NCBI RefSeq assembly: GCF_937873765.1
Contig: NZ_CALMZC010000051.1
Span: 1 to 64,000 of the forward strand
Direction: 5' to 3'
From: an uncultured Thiothrix sp.
GTDB taxonomy: Bacteria > Pseudomonadota > Gammaproteobacteria > Thiotrichales > Thiotrichaceae
DNA length: 64,000 bases
Below the pieces are notes generated by a model, which worked only from the letters and a program-made list of their open reading frames with translations, was not told where the DNA came from and did not search any database. The position numbers and the translations under genes were made by a program. Shown piece after piece: positions 56,222 through 64,000 of this stretch; position 1 is the stretch's first letter; each line of letters starts with the position of its first letter.

Positions 56222-56482
56222 TACCAATGTATTGTTGCGCCATCTTTTGTAAGAGAATGAGGCTCAGTCTCCGCTAGCAACTCGATTGTTTGAGCAAGAT
56301 AAAAAAATATTAATTACCGAGGAAGTAAACTTAACCCTCCTGATTTTGCCGATACTTTGTTTATTCATAAGGCTAAACAAATAGCTAAGCAATGCGGGTA
56401 GACATTAGAAGCGGTTTTCAGTTTTGATATTGGGGCATTAAGGGTGCGGGAGACACAGCATCCTTCAGTTAATCCTCTCTAA
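56208..56482 (+). pseudogene. Decayed PIN-domain (VapC-type) toxin
   Basis: ATG 56208 starts MIAIDTNVLLRHLL, the classic PIN opening with the catalytic Asp, then a TAA. The frame resumes (ENEAQSPLATRLFEQDKKI, then LITEEVNLTLL), shifts, shows DFADTLFIHKAKQIAKQCG, then another stop and FSFDIGALR. Start overlaps the antitoxin remnant as in intact pairs. Confidence 0.7.
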
Positions 56483-56561
56483 TCAAGCAATAGATGATTG
56501 GTTTGAAGGCGCTGACTGTTCCGGTTACTATCGCTACATCCCCTCTGCTGTTTAACTGCTT

Positions 56562-59500
56562 ATGTCTATGACTCCCTTAGAAATCGCTCTCAAACAGATT
56601 GAAGACTGTCGTCGTACTCGTTGGAAATCATTGGATTTGAGGTGGCGCTGTGTAGGTATAACAGAAATACCAGAGCAGGTGTTTGAGCTAACTTGGCTGG
56701 AAAGCTTGGATATATCAGGGTGGGCAATTTCGACAGGCAATATTCAAATCATTCCTCCAGCTATTCAGCGATTAACCAAACTAACGAAATTTATCTGCGA
56801 TCGCAATCAGATCAGTGACTTAAGTGCTTTGAGTGGATTGTCATGCTTACAAGAACTCAATTGTAGCGATAATCAAGTCAGCAACTTAAGTGCTTTAATT
56901 GGCTTGTCATGCTTACAAAAACTCAACTGTAGTGACAACCGGATCAGCGACTTAAGTGCCCTGACTGGTTTATCGTCGTTGCGAGAACTCGATTGTGGAA
57001 ATAATCAGATTAGTGATTTGAGTGCGCTGAGTGGTTTAACGTCCTTGCAAAGACTACATTGTGCTTCTAATCAAATCAGTGACTTGAGTGCACTCAGTAG
57101 TTTATTGTCCTTGCAACATCTGTCTTGTTGGAGCAATCAGCTTCAGGATTTAAGTCCATTAAGCGGTTTGTCGTCTTTGCAATGGCTTTCTTGTGGAATT
57201 AATCAGATTCAGGACGTGAGTCCTCTAAGTCGGTTACTGTCCTTGCAACATCTGTCTTGTTGGAGTAATCAGATCAGTGATTTGAGTGCACTAAGTGGCT
57301 TGCTGTCCTTGCAAAAGCTAAATTGCGGGAGTAATCAGATCAGTGATTTGAGTCCTGTAAAGAGTTTGCTGTCCTTGCAAAAGCTAGATTGTGAGAACAA
57401 TCAGATCAGCGAGTTGCAACCATTAAATGGTTTACTGTCTTTACAGTACCTAAAGTGTGGCCATAATCAAGTCACTGATTTAACCTTGACTAATTTACCT
57501 GCCTTAAAAACGCTGGATTGTAGTAATAACCATATCCGTGAAATGCGTCTGAGTGGTTTGTTGTCTCTGCAAAAGCTTAATTGTAGTAACACACAAATGA
57601 TTGACCTGAATACGCTGAGTAAACTAACTATGGTTAATCAGATCAGTGATTTAAGTTCATTAAGTAGTCTAACGGCTTTGCAAAGACTGGATTGTGACCA
57701 TAATCAGATTCGTGATTTGAGTCCATTAAGGAGTTTATTTCATTTGGAATGGTTGAGTTGTGAGGGCAATCAGATCAGCGATTTGAGTCCGTTGAGCGCT
57801 CTGCACGCTTTGGAGTATTTGAGTTGTGGTAGCAACCAAATCATTGATCTAAGTGCACTTAGGGAAATGTCTTTTTTGCAAACTTTGTCTTGCTCCATGA
57901 ATCAAATTATTGATTTAAGTCCACTGCGTAGTTTGTTTGTTCTGCAATATTTACACTGTAGGCATAATCAAATTTCTAACCTAAGTCCAATTAGTGGTTT
58001 GAGGTCTTTGCAAACTTTGGACTGTGATCATAACCACATTAAGGATGTGTCAATACTTTATAGTTTTGTAATGTCTGGGCAGCTACAAAGGCTCAATTTG
58101 TCGAGCAATCCAGTAGTCGGAGTGCCTTCTAACCTAACAGAAACCAAAGGTTCAGAGTTTATATATGCTGGTTGTTTAAATAATTTCAGAAACTACTGGC
58201 AAGACCTGTCCAAAGGCTCGGCTAAGCATCAGCAGTTAAAGATACAGTTGGTTGGCAATGGTCGGGTCGGCAAAATGACCTTGGCTTATGCACTAGAACA
58301 TAGGCAGGCTCCTAGTGAAGACTTCAAATCTACCCACGGTATTGTCATCAAAGAGCTTCAGCAAGCTTGGGCGGGGGAGGAGGAACCAGTCACCTTACAA
58401 GTCTGGGATTTTGGTGGGCAGGAAATTTATCATGCGACTCATCGCCTATTCCTCTCAGATGATTGCTTGTATTTATTAGTATGGGCCGAAGCAACCGAAG
58501 AGCAAGCTGATGAAACCTGCCACCCAGTGAGTTATTGGCTTGAGGCTATTCATGATCTTGCACCACATAGCGCAGTGATTTTAGTCAAAAACCAGATTGA
58601 CCGTTCCGACCGTTTACCTGCCCGACCCGCTGAGCTGACTGCAGATCTGCCGGGGGTTAAACAAATTCGCCAGGATGTAAAAATTTCTGCCATGCAGTAT
58701 CGTGGGTTACCTGCTTTGCGCGGTGCAATTGAGTCGGTGCTTGAGGAGTTGAAGCCACGTATCTGTTTAGAGTTACCGATCTCATGGCTGCAAGTCCAAG
58801 AAGAGTTAAAGCACCTAGATGAAAAAGCGATTCCTTTCGCTCAGTTCCAGCAACTTTGTATTAAGGCAGGTGTGAGTGATCCTCGCTGGTTTGCCAATTA
58901 TCTACACAAAACCGGAGTCTTGTTTACCGTGCTGGTGCTTTCCAAGATCAGCTTATTCTTGACCAGAATTGGGTAATTCAGGCAGCTTATCGAGTGTTTG
59001 ACCCCCAAAAGCAGCGCAGCTTGATTGAAGATGATCTGAAAGGCTGTTTCAAAGGTCGACATACTCACTTCATTTGACCTGAAGTCGATAGCCTTGAGCG
59101 GGAAATCTATCTTGATTTCATGCGTAACTGTGGTATTTGCTACGAGCCACACCGCTATCAGAATTTTCAAGCCAATAAACCCTTCGCTGAGCGAGAGTTC
59201 ATTATTCCTGCTTTATTACCTTTGAGCAGTAAAGCCAAGGCGGCATGGGGCAGTACTCGTCGAGAGGATTGGCAACTCGACATCGAATATCCTTTCTTGC
59301 ACCGCAGCATTATTGAACGCCTTGTCCTGCGTCTTGGCGAAACCTATGAGAGCGAACCGTGGCGTACAGGGATTTTCTGCCAGACTCAGCTAGGTCAAGT
59401 GCTGCTAGAGTGTGAATACAGCAATAAATAGCAATCGACTCAGGGCCGGTTGCGTTTTCAATTGCGTGGCAATCGACTCGAGCAACTGGTCGTTGTCTTG

Positions 59501-60109
59501 CGTCAATTAGTCAGGGCAATCAGCCCCCATCGTCGCTATACCGAATACTTGAGTCAAGCAGGCGCACAGCCTGTGTTGTTGCCAGAACTCAAGGAAACGG
59601 ACGCAACTGAGCGTCAGCTAGAGGAAACTAAACCAGTGAATCACACCATTAAGCTGTTTATTTCGTATTCTCACGCCGATGAAGCGTATAAAAAAGAATT
59701 AGAACTCTGCCTGAAAAACATCAAACGGCGCTTGCCTTTAGAGTATTGGGATGATCGGCAAATGTTTGCAGGTGAGTTAATGGATGAGCAAATTCTACAG
59801 CGGCTAGAGGTCGCTGATGTGGTGGTACTGCTAATCAGTAGGAATTTCTTTGCCTCAGATTATTGTTTTAGTATTGAAATGGAAAAAGCACTGAAGCGCT
59901 ACGAGCAAAAACACAATCAGGTTATTCCCATAATTATTCGTGCCACTGATGACTGGCGTGAATTCGAGATTGGTAAAATTACCGCTCTGCCTACGGACGG
60001 CAAACCCTTAAACCAATGGGAGGATAAGGACGAATTCTGGGCGGATGTTCAGCAAGGTATTCGTCAGCAAGTCGAAAAACTGTTACAGCGTAAAAGCCCT
60101 TTGATTTAA
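56562..60109 (+). pseudogene. Decayed LRR-Roc-COR-TIR (Roco) gene
   Basis: One gene broken into three frames. Frame 1 (56562-58976) has about 20 leucine-rich repeats (unit NQISDLSALSGLSSLQ-type), then a Roc GTPase with P-loop GNGRVGKMTLA (the usual Thr/Ser is Met), DFGGQE and NQID. A lost base near 58920 (TTGTTT before ACCG) shifts the frame; the COR part continues (FYRAGAFQDQLILDQNW) with a TGA at 59075-59077 and a TAG at 59429-59431. The TIR domain follows (KLFISYSHADEAYKKE, SDYCFSIEMEKAL with the catalytic Glu). Roco-TIR proteins are probably conflict or immune-type sensors. Confidence 0.82.
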
Positions 60110-60191
60110 GATGCTTGTAGAAGCTTTTGCTTAAGCTACAGACATTATTAAATTCAAAACCCACCTATAAACACAATAAGGATTTTAACAT

Positions 60192-60980
60192 ATGAGTGAA
60201 CTTGCCAATCCATACTCGCCGCCACGTTCCAATGTTCGTTTGCCAGAGCAGCCGCTTGCTACTTATCAATTGCTAGCTGAGCCACGTGCAGTTCCGGCAG
60301 TTATGGGCTTTAAGTGGATAGGTAAAGGCTGGGGTTTGATGAAGCCCGATTTAGGCATGTGGATTTTGATGCTGCTGACAGTGATGGTTTTCAATATTTT
60401 GATTTCTTTTCTGCCTTTTATTGGTGGGATCGTTACCACTTTACTGAGTCCGGTATTTGCAGGCGGCATGCTCATGGCACTTAGAGGCGCAGAGCAAGGT
60501 CAGCGGGTGCAGTTTTCCTCACTATTCGCTGGCTTTTCTACTAGGTTTGCGCCGTTACTTGGCTTAGGCGCTTTAAATCTAGCCATGTGGTTGATAGTAG
60601 TTACCTGCTTGGGTGTGCTGTTTTGGAGTTTTTTTGCGATTTATGGCGCAGATGTCGCTACTGTGGATCTACCATCTTCTTTCTCTTCCACTGCGGTATC
60701 ACTAGCTGTGTTATTGGGCTTCATCGGCTTTGCAGTGATTAGTATGCTGTTATGGTTTGCAACTCCTCTAGTAGCTTTGCAGGATGTACCGGTTTTCAAA
60801 GCTTTAGGCATGAGCATGACAGCTTGCTTACGGAATATTGTGCCTTTATTACTCTATAGCCTAGCTGCCTTTGGCTTGATCCTCTTAGGCATTCTACCAA
60901 TCGGTCTAGGTTTGTTAATCGTTTTCCCCTTATTACTCGCTGCGTTTTATAAATCCTATCAACAGATTTTCTTGAAATAA
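60192..60980 (+). CDS. BPSS1780-type multi-pass membrane protein
   Basis: A 262-residue protein. It opens with ANPYSPPRSNV, then has a conserved GKGWGLMKPDLGMW turn before the first helix and about six hydrophobic segments. The pattern matches the BPSS1780 family of membrane proteins of unknown function. A strong terminator follows. Confidence 0.75.
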   Translation: MSELANPYSPPRSNVRLPEQPLATYQLLAEPRAVPAVMGFKWIGKGWGLMKPDLGMWILMLLTVMVFNILISFLPFIGGIVTTLLSPVFAGGMLMALRGAEQGQRVQFSSLFAGFSTRFAPLLGLGALNLAMWLIVVTCLGVLFWSFFAIYGADVATVDLPSSFSSTAVSLAVLLGFIGFAVISMLLWFATPLVALQDVPVFKALGMSMTACLRNIVPLLLYSLAAFGLILLGILPIGLGLLIVFPLLLAAFYKSYQQIFLK

Positions 60981-60999
60981 GCGTGCTCAGTGATTGACT

Positions 61000-61034
61000 A
61001 ACAAGGCTCTGAACTAGAGCCTTGTTGTTTTTCT
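61000..61034 (+). terminator. Rho-independent terminator
   Basis: An 11-bp stem (AACAAGGCTCT 61000-61010 with AGAGCCTTGTT 61016-61026), 5-nt loop, then GTTTTTCTT. It ends the BPSS1780-type gene. Confidence 0.9.
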
Positions 61035-61140
61035 TAAAGGCAATAAAGCTCAATAGTTCACTGCTTTAAGTAACCTACATACATAAAGTACGAATTTTTT
61101 GTATCCATAATCATTCCATAGCCTATTTTTGGACTGAAAT

Positions 61141-61169
61141 GAATGTTCATTCTAAATTAGGTGTATACT
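61141..61169 (+). promoter_or_regulatory. Palindromic operator overlapping the gfa promoter
   Basis: GAATG-TT-CATTC (61141-61152), a TetR-like palindrome, lies at the -35 position for a TATACT -10 box (61164-61169), about 77 nt before gfa. This suggests repression of gfa by a palindrome-binding regulator that is not encoded in the window. Confidence 0.55.
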
Positions 61170-61245
61170 CTCTCTAATCAAGGGTGTTCACCTTTGAGAT
61201 CCTATTGCTTTAGGAAGGGTTTTCTTCAATCCCGGAGGAGAGTGA

Positions 61246-61926
61246 ATGATGAGCTATTTTAGTAATCTGTTAGCCGCCTTAGTTGGGCAAGCTCCAGAAG
61301 CGCCGCCCGCTCCAAGTACTTATACCCCCACAACGTCTAATACTCCCACGATTCGCTATAGTCATGTCAAATTACATCCACAAGTGGATAATGGGGTCGC
61401 CAAAGCAGGAGCTGGTTTTAGTGGTGGTACTTTGAAATGTCTGTGCCCCACCGATAAGGTTGAAGTACAAGTCTCCGCGCAATCGGCTCACAATCATATT
61501 TGCGGTTGTACTCAATGCTGGAAGCCTAAAGGGGTTTTATTCTCACAAGTCGCTGTGGTGAGTAAAGATAAGCTCAAAGTCACTGCGCATGAGTCTAAAC
61601 TAAGCATTGTTGACCCTAGCCAAACGATTCAGCGCTATGCTTGCAAAGACTGCGGCACACATATGTATGGACGCATTGAAGATACGAGTCATCCGTTTTA
61701 TGGCTTAGATTTCATTCACACTGAATTATCCGATCAGAAGGGCTGGGATCCGGTGAATTTCGCAGCCTTTGTATCGTCCTTGATCGAATCAGGTACGAAG
61801 CCAACCGATATGGCGAGCATTCGTGGGCGGATTCATGAGCTAGGCTTAGAATCCTATGATTGTTTGTCACCCGTGTTGATGGATGCCATTGCTGCCCATG
61901 TAGCGAAGAGCAAGCATCAAGCATAA
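61246..61926 (+). CDS. gfa: Glutathione-dependent formaldehyde-activating enzyme (Gfa)
   Basis: A 226-residue Gfa-family protein that helps combine formaldehyde with glutathione to S-hydroxymethylglutathione. Zinc ligands are in the CLC motif after [18 protein letters not shown] and [18 protein letters not shown]-like [12 protein letters not shown] is also typical. An extra N-terminal 35-residue Pro/Thr-rich leader is unusual. GGAGGAG precedes the ATG. No glutathione-dependent formaldehyde dehydrogenase is nearby. Confidence 0.93.
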   Translation: MMSYFSNLLAALVGQAPEAPPAPSTYTPTTSNTPTIRYSHVKLHPQVDNGVAKAGAGFSGGTLKCLCPTDKVEVQVSAQSAHNHICGCTQCWKPKGVLFSQVAVVSKDKLKVTAHESKLSIVDPSQTIQRYACKDCGTHMYGRIEDTSHPFYGLDFIHTELSDQKGWDPVNFAAFVSSLIESGTKPTDMASIRGRIHELGLESYDCLSPVLMDAIAAHVAKSKHQA

Positions 61927-61949
61927 GTTATGCCCAGAGTTTCTTAATC

Positions 61950-61978
61950 CCCCAACCCAGTGAGTAGTTGGGTTGGGG
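61950..61978 (+). terminator. GC-rich terminator-like hairpin
   Basis: A perfect 10-bp stem (CCCCAACCCA 61950-61959 with TGGGTTGGGG 61969-61978) and 9-nt loop, 23 nt after gfa. The following CATCTTTA is only weakly U-rich. Confidence 0.65.
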
Positions 61979-62059
61979 CATCTTTACATACTTTTACATT
62001 CCTCTAACCCACCTTTACAGCAATCTCAGGCAGACTAAGCCTCATCAAAAACTAATTTA

Positions 62060-63442
62060 ATGGCGGTTGAATTGATGAGCTTGCGACTTCGTCCAGCGGT
62101 GCTAATCGTATCAGTTTGTTTAGCTTTAGTGGCTTGTGCGCCGATGACTGAAACCAGCAAAACACCCCAAGCCGTGCAAACAGCCAATAACTCATTAGCC
62201 ACTGCAAAAACCCAGCGTGCATCCATTCAAGCAGCGTGGTGGCAAAAGTTTAATGACCCACTCATGACTGCTTTGATTCAAGACGCTTGGCAAGCTAATC
62301 CGGATTTAGCCTCTGCCAAAGCGAGTGTGAAATCAGCACGCGCACAAGGTGTCATTGCGGGCGCGAGTTTATTACCTAGCCTGTCTTCGAGTGCTTCAGC
62401 ACGGACGGCCAATGGTTCAGGGACGAGCCTTTCAGCGGGGATGGATGCGAGTTGGGAATTAGATATTTTCGGAGCGAATCGTCTAGCGAGTGCCGCTGCC
62501 CAAAGTGACGTGAAAGCGGCAGAGGCCAGTTATGAAGATGTGAAAGCTTCTTTAGCCGCTGAAGTGGCGAGTGCTTATGTGAATTTACGCCTAGCCCAAG
62601 CGCGTTTAGGTGTCGCTCAGCAGAATAGTCAGTCGCGCAAAGAAACGGTCAATCTGACGAATTTGCGTCAACAAGCGGGTTTAACCAGTGGCTTAGAAGT
62701 TGAGCAATCCAAACTGAGTTTAGGTCAGACGCAAGCGCAAATTCCAGCACTTGAAGGGACTGTGGCACGCTCTAAATATGCACTAGCCATCTTAAGCGGC
62801 AAAACTCCAGCCGCTTTAGATCAACGCTTAAAAGTAGCTAAGCCGATTCCGAATGCGACGCGGCGTTTAAGCGCAGAAATCCCTGCCAATGCTTTACGCC
62901 AACGTCCGGATTTACGCGCGGCTGAATATCGAGTCGCAGCGGCAAGTGCACGCATGGGGGAGGCAAAAGCCAATCTTAATCCAAGCTTTAATTTAGGTGG
63001 CTCTTTAAGTTTAACGGGTAAAAATCTAGGCGATTTATTGGATATTAATAGCTTGGCGCGTTCACTCTTGGCCTCGATCAGTGCACCACTGTTTGATGGT
63101 GGGCGCTTAAAGCAGCAAGTAGTCGTGCGCGATGCCGCTTATGAGCAAGCGGTCGCCACTTACCAAAAGACCATCCTCAGCGCTTTACAAGATGTGGCGA
63201 ATAACTTTGCCACGCTCGCTGCTTTACAAAAACAGCAGCCGATTTTAGCGCAGAATCTGCAATTAGCGCGCAGTGCTGAAAATCTAGCGCGTCTTAGTTA
63301 CAACGCAGGCACTGCGGATTTCCAAAATGTGTTAGATGCTCAGCGCTCAGTCTTGAGCGCGCAGGAAAGCTTATTATCTGCACAAGCTGATTATAGCTTG
63401 GCATTGATTCGCTTATATAAAGCCGTAGGAGGCTCTTGGTAG
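62060..63442 (+). CDS. NodT-type outer membrane efflux lipoprotein
   Basis: A 460-residue TolC-like outer membrane factor. The signal ends in a lipobox (LVAC), and the opening WWQKFNDPLMTALIQDAWQANPDL and the C-terminal LDAQRSVLSAQESLLSAQADY are typical of the NodT group. The start is ATG 62060 or 62075. It pairs with the adaptor gene 9 nt downstream. Confidence 0.93.
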   Translation: MAVELMSLRLRPAVLIVSVCLALVACAPMTETSKTPQAVQTANNSLATAKTQRASIQAAWWQKFNDPLMTALIQDAWQANPDLASAKASVKSARAQGVIAGASLLPSLSSSASARTANGSGTSLSAGMDASWELDIFGANRLASAAAQSDVKAAEASYEDVKASLAAEVASAYVNLRLAQARLGVAQQNSQSRKETVNLTNLRQQAGLTSGLEVEQSKLSLGQTQAQIPALEGTVARSKYALAILSGKTPAALDQRLKVAKPIPNATRRLSAEIPANALRQRPDLRAAEYRVAAASARMGEAKANLNPSFNLGGSLSLTGKNLGDLLDINSLARSLLASISAPLFDGGRLKQQVVVRDAAYEQAVATYQKTILSALQDVANNFATLAALQKQQPILAQNLQLARSAENLARLSYNAGTADFQNVLDAQRSVLSAQESLLSAQADYSLALIRLYKAVGGSW

Positions 63443-63451
63443 TTAATTATC

Positions 63452-64000
63452 ATGACTAATACAAAAACCACGGATTCAGTCAAAGCGGTTTTGGGCAAGC
63501 CTGCGGGTAAAAAGGGCGGTTTCGGCAAGACATTCATAAGCCTAACGCTGCTCGCGGCCTTAAGTGGCGGTGGCTATTGGTATTATCAGCAATATCAGGC
63601 CAAGGGTGGGGTGAAAACTGCAGCACCGGCGTATCAAACTGAAGCACTCAAACGGGACGATTTAAATATAACCGTGACTGCGACCGGCAATTTGCAGCCT
63701 ATGAACAAGGTGGATATTGGTACTGAGCAGTCCGGCACAGTGGCCGAGGTTTTGGTAGATGCGAATGCTGTCGTCACGACAGGACAGGTGTTAGCTAAGC
63801 TCAATACTGATCAATTGGAAGATAATATTACCAAAGCAGAAGCGGCTTTAATCACTGCCGAATCTAAAGTCGCGCAGGCAAAAGCTCAAGTCACGCAAGC
63901 GGATGCCAATATCCTGAAAGCGGAAGCGAGTATTCAGCAAGCCCTTGCCAATGAGCGTCAATCGAGCGCGCAAGTTCAGCAAGTAGGTGCACAAGTTCAA
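63452..64000 (+). CDS. HlyD/MacA-type periplasmic adaptor, partial
   Basis: 183 codons to the window edge. A short cytoplasmic segment, one transmembrane helix (FISLTLLAALSGGGYWYY) and then the adaptor fold: TEALKRDDLNITVTATGNLQ, IGTEQSGTVAEVLVDANAVV and a coiled coil rich in Ala, Gln and Lys. The order outer membrane factor-adaptor suggests a tripartite efflux pump, with a MacB-type or RND pump expected next. Confidence 0.88.
   Translation, partial: MTNTKTTDSVKAVLGKPAGKKGGFGKTFISLTLLAALSGGGYWYYQQYQAKGGVKTAAPAYQTEALKRDDLNITVTATGNLQPMNKVDIGTEQSGTVAEVLVDANAVVTTGQVLAKLNTDQLEDNITKAEAALITAESKVAQAKAQVTQADANILKAEASIQQALANERQSSAQVQQVGAQVQ

Noticed and set aside
56800-58050. Regular repeats that could suggest a CRISPR array or satellite
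   Set aside because: The units are degenerate, about 66 bp long, and encode leucine-rich repeats in frame.

Overview
The window looks like chromosome from a gammaproteobacterium, probably a Thiothrix/Thiotrichales-type filamentous sulfur bacterium. This is inferred from the usg-fimV-truA gene order shared with other gammaproteobacteria, the moderate GC content, and the mix of housekeeping genes with many conflict-type genes. No rRNA, tRNA, CRISPR array, integrase or insertion sequence was recognised.

Layout. 1-1739 (minus) is the 5' part of a large nuclease-STAND NTPase gene cut by the window edge, followed by TatD, an ArgO exporter, a frameshifted DUF599 membrane protein and two small secreted proteins. 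5430-7351 (minus) is a bufferin operon (precursor bufA1, oxidase bufB, partner bufC) with a terminator between precursor and enzymes. 7811-12590 encodes a large glycine-rich surface protein with a G8 tract in its signal sequence, and a secreted lysyl-oxidase-like copper enzyme. 12648-15813 (minus) is a two-component system divergent from 16001-29827, a long catabolic block: a branched-chain-amino-acid-type ABC transporter, two acyl-CoA ligases, both ETF subunits, ETF-quinone oxidoreductase, a DmdC-type acyl-CoA dehydrogenase and a PhaJ-type hydratase. Together these would import a carboxylic or amino acid, activate it to a CoA thioester, oxidise it and pass electrons to quinone.

29875-32413 holds a cystatin-like lipoprotein, a TIR-FGE protein whose 3' end looks like a diversity-generating-retroelement variable region, and a Uma2 nuclease. 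32406-42476 is core metabolism and envelope: a LysR regulator, leuC-entericidin-leuD-leuB, usg, fimV and truA. 42473-46535 has a lipoprotein, a Nudix hydrolase and an hsp20-lon operon with a sigma-32-like promoter.

46639-51357 (minus) is the most unusual locus: a right-handed beta-helix protein gene overlapped by 4 nt with a periplasmic ankyrin protein gene, followed by two more units in which only the last third of the beta-helix gene precedes another ankyrin gene. Conserved blocks (up to about 774 bp, identical by eye) flank variable blocks made of the beta-helix tail plus the N-terminal half of the ankyrin protein. This is the layout of a cassette or orphan-module array, as in polymorphic toxin-immunity loci, and I did not recognise it as a described system.

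51614-55738 has proS (with a hairpin-T tract at the predicted transcript start) and molybdenum cofactor genes (mobB-moeA fusion, mobA). 55993-60109 is a graveyard: a decayed AbrB/PIN toxin-antitoxin pair and a decayed LRR-Roc-COR-TIR (Roco) gene. 60192-64000 has a membrane protein, a glutathione-dependent formaldehyde-activating enzyme, and the start of an efflux operon (NodT-type outer membrane protein plus a periplasmic adaptor cut by the window end).
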